Notes: generated from the letters alone by a model not told the origin. 64,000 bases of DNA from Aquimonas voraii (GCF_900101825.1 NZ_FNAG01000013.1:1-64000), one strand, 5' to 3'; shown: positions 6,576 to 14,729, counted from the stretch's first letter. Translations and numbers: made by a program.

Positions 6576-7340
6576 TCACCCACACTTCGAATACCCACAA
6601 TTCAAGCAAGTCTGACACCCATCCATCACCACCATCGCCTGGGTGTTGCACTTGTGGCAGAGGGTCGCGCCGGGCGGGAAGCTGGCGACGTCGCTCTTCG
6701 CTTCCGCACTCGCCGCGCCCTCAGCCGCCGGGCTTACCTCAACGTTTTTTTTTGACTGGGCCTCGAAGGCGGCGCGCTTCTCAGCAATCAGGGCGCGCTG
6801 GTGTTCGTCCAGCTCGGGGTCGACGATCAGGCCGATCGTCTTCATGTGGTCTTCGACCACGGCGCCGATCTCGGCGACGATGCTGGGCATGTACACGCCG
6901 CCGGCTTTGAAGTAGCCGCCGCGCGGGTCGAACACGGCCTTCAGCTCTTCGACCAGGAAGGTGACGTCGCCGCCCTTGCGGAACACGGCGCTCATGATGC
7001 GGGTGATGGCCACGACCCACTGGAAGTGGTCCATGTTCTTCGAGTTGATGAAGATCTCGAAGGGACGGCGCGATTCGTGGGCGGTGCCCTGGTTCAGCAC
7101 GATGTCGTTGATGGTGACGTACAGGGCGTGCTCGAACAGGGGCGATTTGATCTTGTAGGTGGAGCCGACCAGCACTTCGGGGCGCTCGATCTGCTCGTGC
7201 ATCTGGATGACTTCGGCGCTTTGGCGCACGGGGGCTTCGGCCGGGGCGGGCGCGGCTGCGGCAGGGGCGGGAGCGGCGGCCTTGTCTTCGGGCTTGAGGA
7301 CAGAGTAGCCCTTGATTTTTTTGGTGATTTTGACGGCCAC
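6576..7340 (-). CDS. nrdJb: B12-dependent (class II) ribonucleotide reductase, small C-terminal component
   Basis: In gammaproteobacteria with a split class II enzyme, NrdJb supplies the C-terminal part that re-reduces the active site of NrdJa. The start is GTG at 7340, giving MAVKITKKIKGYSV after a GGAG Shine-Dalgarno; upstream in-frame sequence is Pro/His-rich repeat translation. Features: an Ala/Pro linker near residues 20-45, a conserved core (VGSTYKIKSPLFEHALYVTINDIVL and NSKNMDHFQWVVAITRIMSAVFRKGGD), then a cysteine-rich tail CHKCNTQ...CQTCLNCGYSKCG, a zinc-ribbon-like module plus redox cysteines. It is separated from nrdJa by the histone-like gene and repeats, so the two components are not in simple tandem. 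Confidence 0.88.
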   Translation of the reverse strand: MAVKITKKIKGYSVLKPEDKAAAPAPAAAAPAPAEAPVRQSAEVIQMHEQIERPEVLVGSTYKIKSPLFEHALYVTINDIVLNQGTAHESRRPFEIFINSKNMDHFQWVVAITRIMSAVFRKGGDVTFLVEELKAVFDPRGGYFKAGGVYMPSIVAEIGAVVEDHMKTIGLIVDPELDEHQRALIAEKRAAFEAQSKKNVEVSPAAEGAASAEAKSDVASFPPGATLCHKCNTQAMVVMDGCQTCLNCGYSKCG

Positions 7341-7424
7341 GGGGGCTCCTTCGGGTCGGGTGGTGCGGCGCTGGGCGCCTGCGGGGTGTGGGTGTTTGGG
7401 GTGGGTAGGGTGAGGTGGGGTTTG

Positions 7425-7640
7425 CCCCCTCTCCCCCACCCCTCTCCCTCCAGGGGAGAGGGGCTTGAAGCTTGGGTGTCGCGAATTGGGTGGGTGAGGC
7501 GGGGTTTTGCCCCCTCTCCCCCACCCCTCTCCCTCCAGGGGAGAGGGGCTTGAAGCTTGGGTGTCGCGGGTTTGGTGGGTGTTGGGCTTCGCCCCTCACC
7601 CCCACCCCTCTCCTGATGGGAGAGGGGCTTGATGCGTTGC
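7425..7640. repeat. triplicated GGGGAGAGGGG hairpin repeat upstream of nrdJb
   Basis: Three near-identical units of 60-75 bp, each containing CCCCTCTCCCCCACCCCTCTCC, then AGGGGAGAGGGGCTTGA and GCTTGGGTGTCGCG. They can fold as CCCCTCTCC..GGGGAGAGGGG hairpins. Related single units occur at 14588, 17551, 17720, 51640-51815 and 56625. The 436-bp gap between nrdJb and the histone-like gene holds little else. Confidence 0.8.
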
Positions 7641-7776
7641 CTGTCGCGGGGCGGGCTTGGGCCTGTGCTTCGCGCCTGGGCGGTTGTTCTGTCGGCCGTC
7701 GGCGGTCTGCGCCGGGGCTTGGGCGGTGGGGGTTCACCCGCCGCCGGTCAGGCGGCGGCGGGTGTTCCCTCCGGTC

Positions 7777-8415
7777 TTACTTCTTGGCCGCTTTCTTGGC
7801 TGCGGCTTTCTTGGCAGGGGCGGCTTTCTTGGCGGCCGCTTTTTTCGCTGGGGCTTTCTTTGCGGCGGCCTTGGCAGGGGCCTTCTTGGCCGCCGCCTTC
7901 TTCACCGGTGCGGCCTTCTTGGCCACAGCCTTCTTCACCGCGGCGACCTTCTTGGTGGCGGCCTTCTTGGCGGGTGCGGCTTTCTTGGCGACGGTCTTCT
8001 TGACCGCCGTGGCCTTCTTGGCGGCGGCCTTCTTCGCCGGTGCCGCCTTCTTGGCCACGGCCTTCTTGGCGGCGGCGACCTTCTTCTTGGCGGTCTTCAC
8101 CGCGCCGGCGACGGCCTTCTTGGCTTCGCCGACTTTCTTGTCGACGGCCTTCTTGGCGGCGGCGGCTTTCTTCTTGGCGGTCTTCACCGCGCCGGAGACG
8201 GCCTTCTTGGCTTCGCCGACCTTCTTGTCGACGGCCTTCTTGGCCTTCTTGTACTGGCCTTCGGCCTGCTTCTTCACCTTGGCGGCGCGCTTGGCCACGG
8301 CCTGTTCGGCGGCGACCACGGCCTCTTTGGCGTCGTGGGCGAGTTCCTGGGCTTTCTCGGTGACGGCTTCCACCGCCTCGCTCAGGGTCGCGGTTACCCC
8401 ATTGCCATTGCTCAT
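7777..8415 (-). CDS. histone H1-like Lys/Ala-rich DNA-binding protein (AlgP/KapA-like repeat type), 212 aa
   Basis: The ATG at 8415 starts a short acidic/amphipathic N-terminus (about residues 1-45: LSEAVEAVTEKAQELAHDAKEAV). A very basic tail follows, made of degenerate KKAVAKKAAPAKKAAAKK-type repeats and two ~35-residue copies of KKAVDKKVGEAKKAV.GAVKTAKKK. Such eukaryote-H1-like tails bind DNA non-specifically and are known for AlgP/AlgR3 of Pseudomonas and similar xanthomonad proteins. The repeats invite copy-number variation. It lies between the two halves of the class II ribonucleotide reductase on the same strand. Whether it takes part in dNTP metabolism or chromosome compaction there is unknown. 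Confidence 0.85.
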   Translation of the reverse strand: MSNGNGVTATLSEAVEAVTEKAQELAHDAKEAVVAAEQAVAKRAAKVKKQAEGQYKKAKKAVDKKVGEAKKAVSGAVKTAKKKAAAAKKAVDKKVGEAKKAVAGAVKTAKKKVAAAKKAVAKKAAPAKKAAAKKATAVKKTVAKKAAPAKKAATKKVAAVKKAVAKKAAPVKKAAAKKAPAKAAAKKAPAKKAAAKKAAPAKKAAAKKAAKK

Positions 8416-8715
8416 CTGCCACTCCTCACGTCGTATCGGGACGTTCTAGCTTCGGGCCTGCCCCGCGTGGGGCAGTGGTATCGAGAACATTGACCGCCGC
8501 CGGTGCGTCCTGCGCCGGTGGCTTGCACTTGCCCGGCGACACAGGCCGGGCATGCGCGAAGGGGTGCGCCCTTCGCCGCAGGCCGATCCTTGGCCTGCGC
8601 CGGGCTTGGGATCAAGCCCTGGGTGTTGCGGTTGCCGCACCTTTCCCCACGAGAGAGAGAGGTGTGATGCGAGGGTTCGGCGAGTTGAATGACCCGGGCC
8701 GGCGTCGCGCTCACG

Positions 8716-8940
8716 GTGGGCCAGGGCCCACCCTATGCGATGCGGCGGAGCGGTGCAGCGCCGCGAGCGCGATGCGACAGATGCAGCGCAGCGCAGTGCG
8801 CGCGGTGCGGTGAATGCGACCGCGATGCGGCCGGTGCTTTGGGTTGGGTGAGGCGAGCGTCGAGGCCTTGGTGGGCCAGGGCCCACCCTATGCGGGTGCG
8901 TGGGGCGGGTTTGGGGCCTTGGTGGGCCGAGGTCCACCCC
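8716..8940. repeat. three REP-like palindromes upstream of the histone-like gene
   Basis: GTGGGCCAGGGCCCAC followed by CCTATGCG occurs at 8716-8738 and 8871-8893, and a diverged copy (GTGGGCCGAGGTCCACC) lies at 8922-8940. The family recurs at 11747, 11781, 13571, 48322 and 56757. The 562-bp interval 8416-8977 otherwise holds GC-rich sequence in which I see no gene. Confidence 0.8.
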
Positions 8941-8977
8941 ACGCGCGGGGTTTGCCCGCGCGTCGCTCGCGCCTCAC

Positions 8978-11125
8978 TCAGAACTTGCCGTAGTAGCCCT
9001 CCTTGAGTGCGTCGAAGAGGTTGGCGGCGGTGTGCAGTTCGCCGTCGTATTCGATCTGCTCGTTGCCCTTCACTTCCACCACGCTGCCGTCTTCCAGCTC
9101 GAAGCGGTAGGTGGTGTTTTCGAGGTCGGCCTCCTTCACCAGCACGCCCTGGAAGGCGGCGGGGTTGAAGCGGAAGGTGGTGCAGCCCTTCAGGCCTTTC
9201 TCGTGGGCGTAGCGGTAGATGTCCTTGAAGTCCTCGTAGGGGTAGTCCGTGGGGACGTTCGCCGTCTTGCTGATCGAGCTGTCCACCCAGATCTGCGCGG
9301 CGGCCTGGATGTCGACATGCGCCTTGGGCGTGATGTCATCGGCGGCGATGAAGTAGTCGGGCAGCTTGGCCTTCTCGTCCTGCGCATACGGCATGGCGTC
9401 GGGGTTGACCAGGCTGCGGTAGGCCAGCAGCTCGTAGCTGTAGACCTCGACCTTTTCCTTCGACTTCTTGCCTTCGCGGATGACGTTGCGGCTGTAGTGG
9501 TGGGCGAAGCTGGGCTCGATGCCGTTGCTGGCATTGTTGGCCAGGCTCAGGCTGATGGTGCCGGTCGGCGCGATCGAGCTGTGGTGGGTGAAGCGGCCGC
9601 CCTTCTCCGCCAGCTTGGCGACGAGCTCCGGCGCCACCGTGGCGATCTTCTGCATGTAGCGGCTGTACTTGGCGTGCAGCTCGCGGCCCTTGATGGTGTC
9701 GCCGATCTTCCAGCCGTCCTTCGCCATTTCCGGGCGCTTGCGCAGCATCTCGGCGCTGACGGTGAAGTCCTCGTCCATGATCGGCGCGGGGCCCTTTTCT
9801 TCGGCCAGCGACAGCGCGACTTCCCAGCCGGCCACCGCCATCTCGCGGGCCACGGCCTCGGTGAACTCGCAGCTCTCCTTGCCGCCGTAGGGCATGCGCA
9901 GCATGGTCACGGTGCTGCCCAGGCCGAGGAAGCCCATGCCGTGGCGGCGCTTGCGCAGGATCTCGGCGCGCTGCTGCGGCAGCGGCAGGCCGTTCACCTC
10001 TACAACGTTGTCGAGCATGCGGGTGAACACGCGCACGACTTCCTTGTATTCCTCCCAGTCGAAGCGCGCCTTGTCGGTGAAGGGATCGCGCACGAAGGTG
10101 GTGAGGTTGATCGAGCCCAGCAGGCAGGCGCCGTAGGGCGGCAGCGGCTGCTCGCCGCAGGGGTTGGTGGCGCGGATGTTTTCGCACCACCAGTTGTTGT
10201 TCATCTCGTTGACGCGGTCGATCAGGATGAAACCCGGCTCGGCGTAGTCATACGTCGAGACCATGATCATGTCCCACAGGTGCCGCGCGCGGACGTGGCC
10301 GTAGATCTTGCAGGCCACCAGTCCGTCGTCGCGGGTGATGTAGGTCTCGCTGGCCGGCCAGTCGCGCCAGACCACCTGCTCGGCGTTGCCGAGGTCGATC
10401 TCGTCGACTTCCTTCTTGTTGACCGGGAACACCAGCGGCCACTCGGCGTCGGCCTGCACGGCCTGCATGAACTCGTCGGTGATCAGCAGGGACAGGTTGA
10501 ACTGGCGCAGGCGGCCGTCTTCGCGCTTGGCCTTGATGAAGTCCTTCACGTCGGGATGGGACACGTCGAAGGTGCCCATCTGCGCGCCGCGGCGGCCGCC
10601 GGCGCTGCTGACGGTGAAGCACATCTTGTCGTAGATATCCATGAAGGACATCGGGCCCGAGGTGTAGGCGCCGGCACCCGCGACGAAGGCGCCCTTGGGG
10701 CGCAGGGTGCTGAACTCGTAGCCGATGCCGCAGCCGGCCTTGAGCGTCAGCCCGGCTTCGTGGACTTTCTCCAGGATGCCGTCCATCGAATCGGGGATGG
10801 TGCCCGACACGGTGCAGTTGATCGTGCTGGTGGCGGGCTTGTGCTCCAGCGCGCCGGCATTCGAGGTGATGCGGCCGGCGGGGATCGCACCGCGGCGCAG
10901 CGCCCACAGGAAGCGCTCGTACCAGTACTTCTGCTTTTCGACCGTCGGTTCGGCGTCGGCCAGGGCGCGTGCGACGCGCTTGTAGGTGTCGTCGATGGTC
11001 GCATCGACGGGCTCGCCCTTCTTGGTCTTGAGCCGGTACTTCTTGTCCCAGATGTCCCAGGACGCGGGCTGGAGTTCGATCACTTTGGCCTCGTTACGCA
11101 CCGCTTCAAGCCGAACGCTGCTCAT
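8978..11125 (-). CDS. nrdJa: B12-dependent (class II) ribonucleotide reductase, large catalytic component
   Basis: Reduces ribonucleotides to deoxyribonucleotides with adenosylcobalamin, giving oxygen-independent dNTP synthesis. The start is ATG at 11125 (MSSVRLEAV), with GAGG about 12 nt upstream. The frame stays open another 138 codons upstream, but that part is low-complexity and lies 3' of the promoter and NrdR boxes. Of 715 residues, recognisable elements are the substrate-site Cys (STINCTVSGTIPDSMDG), the glycine-rich CGIGYEFSTLRPKGAFVAGAGA segment, the NPCGEQPLPPYGACLLGSINL finger loop with N-x-C-x-E catalytic residues, and the late PTGTISLSLANNASNGIEPSF motif. The C-terminal redox cysteines are absent because they lie in NrdJb (6576-7340). 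Confidence 0.92.
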   Translation of the reverse strand: MSSVRLEAVRNEAKVIELQPASWDIWDKKYRLKTKKGEPVDATIDDTYKRVARALADAEPTVEKQKYWYERFLWALRRGAIPAGRITSNAGALEHKPATSTINCTVSGTIPDSMDGILEKVHEAGLTLKAGCGIGYEFSTLRPKGAFVAGAGAYTSGPMSFMDIYDKMCFTVSSAGGRRGAQMGTFDVSHPDVKDFIKAKREDGRLRQFNLSLLITDEFMQAVQADAEWPLVFPVNKKEVDEIDLGNAEQVVWRDWPASETYITRDDGLVACKIYGHVRARHLWDMIMVSTYDYAEPGFILIDRVNEMNNNWWCENIRATNPCGEQPLPPYGACLLGSINLTTFVRDPFTDKARFDWEEYKEVVRVFTRMLDNVVEVNGLPLPQQRAEILRKRRHGMGFLGLGSTVTMLRMPYGGKESCEFTEAVAREMAVAGWEVALSLAEEKGPAPIMDEDFTVSAEMLRKRPEMAKDGWKIGDTIKGRELHAKYSRYMQKIATVAPELVAKLAEKGGRFTHHSSIAPTGTISLSLANNASNGIEPSFAHHYSRNVIREGKKSKEKVEVYSYELLAYRSLVNPDAMPYAQDEKAKLPDYFIAADDITPKAHVDIQAAAQIWVDSSISKTANVPTDYPYEDFKDIYRYAHEKGLKGCTTFRFNPAAFQGVLVKEADLENTTYRFELEDGSVVEVKGNEQIEYDGELHTAANLFDALKEGYYGKF

Positions 11126-11500
11126 CCAATTTCGCCTCTTTCTTGTGGCCGTGGCAGCAGGACCTTGGTCGATCCGGACCGCGGCTGCGCTGAACGCACA
11201 GCGCCCGGCACGGTCGGAAGGGGGCGCAAGACGCGCTCCGGTCGCGATACGTGCTGGGGTCCGGGCGATTTCGGGCTGCCCTGCGCCTCGACTGATGGGT
11301 TCTTGTTGTGCGACGGGCCCTCGATGGGACCCTCGTCTTCCGTCGCCGCCGACCACCGCCCCCCGGCCAGTGCCTGCTGCTTCGGGTCTCCCGTTGTACC
11401 GCTTGCTCTGCCGCCGAATTCGCCCTGCCCCCGCCTGCCTGCGCGTTGGCCGCAAGATCCGCTTCACGCCGGCTTGGCGTTGTGTCTCGCCCGGGCAGCG

Positions 11501-11549
11501 ACCCCAATCTGTAGGGTTTCGCGTGGGGCGAGACCACAAGATCTAGTGG
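11501..11549 (-). promoter_or_regulatory. tandem NrdR boxes upstream of nrdJa
   Basis: Two 16-bp imperfect palindromes lie 33 bp apart. Read on the plus strand they are CCACAAGATCTAGTGG (11534-11549) and ACCCCAATCTGTAGGG (11501-11516). The sequence and the roughly three-turn spacing match the paired NrdR operators found before ribonucleotide reductase genes. They lie just downstream of the predicted start of transcription, consistent with repression when dATP/ATP-bound NrdR is active. Confidence 0.75.
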
Positions 11550-11562
11550 ACAACGGCCTCGT

Positions 11563-11591
11563 ACGCTACGCCCGGGCACCCCGGGTGTCAA
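11563..11591 (-). promoter_or_regulatory. sigma-70 promoter for nrdJa
   Basis: On the minus strand TTGACA (11591-11586), a 17-bp spacer and TAGCGT (11568-11563) form a good sigma-70 promoter. It predicts a start near 11556 and a 5' untranslated region of about 430 nt. A DnaA-box-like TTTTCCACA lies just upstream at 11610-11602; nrdA promoters in other bacteria use DnaA boxes, so this may be functional, but a single 8/9 match is weak evidence. Confidence 0.6.
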
Positions 11592-11746
11592 CGCAAAAAA
11601 CTGTGGAAAACCGCTTGATCGAGCGCGCGATTTCTGAAGCCCTTGAGTGCGCGGGATTTGCGCGGATCGGCAGCTGCGTGGAGCCCTGCGCGCTGCGTGA
11701 AGGGGGCATGTAGAACACGCGCCACGGGGCGGGTGTGGAGGCCACC

Positions 11747-11797
11747 GTGGGCCGGGGCCCACCCCATCGAGGCCCATAAGGTGGGTCCTGGCCCACC
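11747..11797. repeat. pair of REP-like palindromes between nrdJa and degQ
   Basis: GTGGGCCGGGGCCCACC (11747) and GTGGGTCCTGGCCCACC (11781) lie head to head, forming a BIME-like pair within the 930-bp nrdJa-degQ interval. Apart from the nrdJ promoter region and these palindromes I see no gene between 11126 and 12055. Confidence 0.75.
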
Positions 11798-12055
11798 GTG
11801 AGCTTCACCCTCGCCCCGGTTCACAAGCACGCGGCCGGCTTTGCATGGCGCGTATCGGAAGGATCGACGCGCGGCTCACCCTGCGCCCTGCTTCCGTGAT
11901 GGATACCCGCCGCGGGTTTGAAGCGCGGGCTCGCGCCCCCACCTTGCCGTGATCCGAATAGGGCGCAGACCTGCACCGCCTGCGCTGGAACCTGCGCGGC
12001 CCCGTCGGGTCTGCGTCGGCCTTCGTTCTCAAGCTCCGGCCCCAGGAGATTCGCC

Positions 12056-13477
12056 ATGCCGCACGCCCCTGCGCGCACCACCGTCATCAGCTTTCGCCTG
12101 CGCAGCGCTGCGCTTGGCGCTCTATTGACCCTGGCCGCGATCGGCCTGTTCGCCGTCGCCAGCCATCTGCTGCGCCCGGCGCATGCCGCCCTGCCGGCGG
12201 TGGTCGATGGCCAGCCCCTGCCCTCGCTGGCGCCGATGCTGGAGCAGGTCACGCCCGCGGTCGTCAACATCCACAGCAAGACCGTGGTGCGGGTGCGCAA
12301 CCCGATGGCCGAGGATCCCTTCTTCCGCCATTTCTTCGGCCTGCCCATGGTGCCGCAGGAGCGGGTGCAGCAGTCGCTGGGCTCGGGCGTGATCGTCAAC
12401 GCCCGCGAAGGCCTGGTGCTGACCAACAACCACGTGATCGAAGGTGCCGACGACATCAGCGTGACGCTCGCCGACGGCCGCACGGTCACCGCCGAGTTCG
12501 TCGGCTCGGACCCGGACACCGACGTCGGCGTGCTGCGTATTCCCGCGGACGATCTCGCCGAGCTGCCCTTGGCGCGCGGCGAAGCACTGCGCGTCGGCGA
12601 TTTCGTGGTGGCCGTGGGCAACCCCTTCGGCCTGGGTCAGACGGTGACCTCGGGCATCGTCTCGGCGCTGGGCCGCTCCGGCCTGCAGGGCCTGGCCTAC
12701 CAGAACTTCATCCAGACCGACGCCAGCATCAACCCGGGCAACTCGGGCGGCGCCCTGGTCAACCTGCGCGGCGAACTGGTCGGCATCAACACCGCGATCT
12801 TCAGCCCCTCGGGCGGCAACGTCGGCATCGGCTTCGCGATTCCCGCCGAGCTGGCCAACGAGATCATGCGTCAGCTGCTCGACACCGGCCGCGTGCAGCG
12901 CGGCAGCCTGGGCATCGAGACCCAGGCCATCACCCCGCAGCTCGCGGCGATGCTGGATGTGGAAGGCGCGCGTGGGGCGGTGGTGACTCGCGTGCGGCCG
13001 GGCTCGCCGGCAGCCGAGGCCGGCCTGCAGCCGGGCGATGTGATCACCGCCATCGCCCAGCAGCCGGTCGACAGCCCGCAGACCCTGCACAATCGCGAGG
13101 GCCTGCTGCCGGTAGGCGAGCCGGTGACGCTGGAATACCTGCGTGCAGGCCGCAGCCAGCGCATCGAGCTGCGCCTGAAAGCCCGCCTGAGCCAGCTGCT
13201 GGGAAGCGCGCTCGATCCTCGACTGGACGGCGCCGAATTCGCGGCGCTGTCCGAGCGCCTGCGGCAGCAGGGCGTGGCCGGCATCCAGGTCGAACGGGTG
13301 GCGGCCGGCAGCCGCGCCGAGCGCAATGGCCTGGCCGCCGGCGACCTCGTCACCGGGATCAATCGCATCCGCATCGACAGCCTCGACACCTTCGGCGAAG
13401 TCATCGAAGCACAGCCGCAGCAGCTCGTGCTGAGCGTGGTGCGCGGGCGGCGCAGCGGCGTGGTGGTGATGGAGTAG
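12056..13477 (+). CDS. degQ: periplasmic serine endoprotease, DegQ/MucD (HtrA) family, 473 aa
   Basis: HtrA proteases degrade or refold damaged envelope proteins. The ATG at 12056 follows AGGAGA and gives an N-terminal hydrophobic segment (about residues 17-38) ending PAHA, a cleavable signal or anchor. The trypsin-like domain carries the triad His126 (NNHVIEG), Asp156 (DTDVGVLRI) and Ser230 (INPGNSGGALVN). Two PDZ domains follow, with carboxylate-loop regions near GSLGIETQAITPQLAAML and near residue 385 to the end (GVAGIQVERVAAGSRAERNGLAAGDLVTGIN). Length and domain order fit the family. It stands alone, flanked by repeats. The degQ/degP/mucD distinction cannot be settled here. Confidence 0.93.
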   Translation: MPHAPARTTVISFRLRSAALGALLTLAAIGLFAVASHLLRPAHAALPAVVDGQPLPSLAPMLEQVTPAVVNIHSKTVVRVRNPMAEDPFFRHFFGLPMVPQERVQQSLGSGVIVNAREGLVLTNNHVIEGADDISVTLADGRTVTAEFVGSDPDTDVGVLRIPADDLAELPLARGEALRVGDFVVAVGNPFGLGQTVTSGIVSALGRSGLQGLAYQNFIQTDASINPGNSGGALVNLRGELVGINTAIFSPSGGNVGIGFAIPAELANEIMRQLLDTGRVQRGSLGIETQAITPQLAAMLDVEGARGAVVTRVRPGSPAAEAGLQPGDVITAIAQQPVDSPQTLHNREGLLPVGEPVTLEYLRAGRSQRIELRLKARLSQLLGSALDPRLDGAEFAALSERLRQQGVAGIQVERVAAGSRAERNGLAAGDLVTGINRIRIDSLDTFGEVIEAQPQQLVLSVVRGRRSGVVVME

Positions 13478-13480
13478 GCG

Positions 13481-13567
13481 CGGGATTCGGGATTCGGGAT
13501 TCGGGATCGGGATCGGGATCGGGATCGGGATCGGGATCGGGATCGGGATCGGGATCGGGATCGGGAT
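13481..13567. repeat. GGGATTC / GGGATC microsatellite-like tract
   Basis: A few GGGATTC units pass into about eleven perfect GGGATC hexamers (13502-13567) directly after the degQ stop codon. This is the longest perfect short tandem repeat in the window and is likely to vary in copy number by slippage. It appears to derive from the GGGATTCGG family that sits in many spacers here. Confidence 0.9.
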
Positions 13568-13570
13568 GAG

Positions 13571-13596
13571 CATAGGGTGGGCCCCGGCCCACCATG
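13571..13596. repeat. REP-like palindrome
   Basis: CATAGGGTGGGCCCCGGCCC followed by ACCATGAG, the same family as at 8716 but in the opposite orientation. The CATAGG and CATGAGC ends make the element asymmetric. The remaining ~170 bp to the HAD gene hold a further degenerate half copy at about 13678. Confidence 0.75.
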
Positions 13597-13768
13597 AGCG
13601 GCACGCCCGCGGCTCGCTTCGCTCGGTCCTCATCCGGCATCGGTCCTCCACCGGCGCAAGGGCCAAGCCCATGCTGGACCAGAGCCCACCCGATGCAGCG
13701 GTTCCTCACGTTCGCCTGCACGGCGTGAGGGCTACCATGCCGTCTCCGACACGTCGCGAACCCACCGC

Positions 13769-14464
13769 TTGAACGCTATCCGCGCCATCACGCTCGACCT
13801 CGACGACACCCTGTGGCCGGTGTGGCCGGCCATCGAAGCCGCCGAGCGCGAGCTGCAGGCCTGGCTGCAGCAGCACGCGCCGGGCACCGCGCGGGCCTAT
13901 CCGATCGAGCGCATGCGCGCGCTGCGGGCGCAGGTCTACGAAGACCACCCGCACCTCGCCCACGACTTCTGCGAGCAGCGGATGATCTCGCTGCGCATCG
14001 CGCTCAGCGAAGGCGGCGAAGACCCGGCCCGCGCCGAGGAAGCCTTCGAGGTGTTCTACGCCGCGCGCAATCGCGTCGAGCTCTACGCCGACAGCCTGCC
14101 CGCGCTCGAACGCCTGTCGGCGCGTCTGCCGCTGGCGGCGCTGACCAATGGCAACGCCTGCATCCATCGGATCGGCCTGTCGGCGCATTTCCAGTTTTCG
14201 CTGGGCGCGCGCGAGCACGGCGTGGCCAAGCCTTCGCCGTGCATCTTCCACGCCGCCTGTGCGCGCTTGGGTCTGGCCCCGCACCAAGTGCTGCACGTCG
14301 GCGACGATCCGCACATGGACGTGCTCGGCGCCCGCCGCGCCGGCCTGCGCGCGGTGTGGATCAACCGCCGCGACGAGACCTGGGAACACGCTGAAAAGCC
14401 CGACCTCGAAGTGCGCAGCCTGGATGAGCTGGTGCACTGGCTGGAGCGCGCGTCGGCGGCGTGA
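13769..14464 (+). CDS. HAD-superfamily phosphatase (YigB-like), 231 aa
   Basis: A cytoplasmic HAD hydrolase. Motif I is DLDDT at residues 10-14 (nucleophile Asp10, acid/base Asp12), motif II is LTNGN near residue 127, motif III is the Lys in VAKPSP, and motif IV is VGDDPHMDVLGA. A helical cap lies between motifs I and II (subclass C1). In proteobacteria the closest-looking family is YigB, which dephosphorylates a riboflavin-pathway intermediate, but HAD substrate range cannot be read from motifs. TTG at 13769 is the only credible start and has a poor Shine-Dalgarno. The gene stands alone on this strand. Confidence 0.8.
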   Translation: MNAIRAITLDLDDTLWPVWPAIEAAERELQAWLQQHAPGTARAYPIERMRALRAQVYEDHPHLAHDFCEQRMISLRIALSEGGEDPARAEEAFEVFYAARNRVELYADSLPALERLSARLPLAALTNGNACIHRIGLSAHFQFSLGAREHGVAKPSPCIFHAACARLGLAPHQVLHVGDDPHMDVLGARRAGLRAVWINRRDETWEHAEKPDLEVRSLDELVHWLERASAA

Positions 14465-14587
14465 GCGCGGCCGCGCGGGTCACTCCGGAGATGCGGATGC
14501 TTCGTTCCCTCCTTTCTGCCGCATCGCCCACTTGGCGCCCCGGCACGCCTTGACGGCGCAGGCATGACTGGGTCCAGTGCCGGGGCC

Positions 14588-14636
14588 AAGCTTCTCTCCC
14601 CTCTCCCCTTGAGGGAGAGGAGTGGGGGAGAGGGGC
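14588..14636. repeat. CTCTCCCC..GGGGAGAG hairpin repeat
   Basis: CCCCTCTCCCCTTGAGGGAG followed by AGGAGTGGGGGAGAGGGG can form a long stem. It lies between convergent genes (HAD phosphatase and aldo/keto reductase) and may help terminate both. The rest of 14465-14729 holds no gene I can support. Confidence 0.65.
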
Positions 14637-14729
14637 AAACTCGCGAGGCTGTGTGACTCCTTTCGGGAGCGCACCGACGCGCCTCTCATCCCCGCGGGAG
14701 ATCGAACGCAACACCTTCAGCGCGGACCC

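Noticed and set aside
11126-11500. Cobalamin riboswitch in the nrdJa leader
   Set aside because: A CGGGAGACCCG stretch on the minus strand resembles part of the consensus, but the B12-box GCCACTG and the GCAACTG element are absent and the order does not fit.
11126-11539. 138-codon N-terminal extension of NrdJa
   Set aside because: It is open only because of high GC, has low-complexity sequence, and begins inside an NrdR box; family start and Shine-Dalgarno support 11125.
11602-11610. Replication origin suggested by a DnaA-like box
   Set aside because: Only one TTTTCCACA-type match is present, with no cluster, no AT-rich unwinding region and no dnaA/dnaN nearby.
8900-11713. 937-codon plus-strand frame antisense to nrdJa
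   Set aside because: It mirrors the codon bias of nrdJa on the opposite strand, has a His/Val/Gly-rich composition and resembles no protein.
11918-12055. Upstream extension of DegQ from 11918
   Set aside because: The added residues lack a signal peptide and include repeat-like sequence; AGGAGA before 12056 and the hydrophobic leader fix the start.
13481-13567. CRISPR array
   Set aside because: The repeats are contiguous hexamers and heptamers without spacers, and no cas genes are present.
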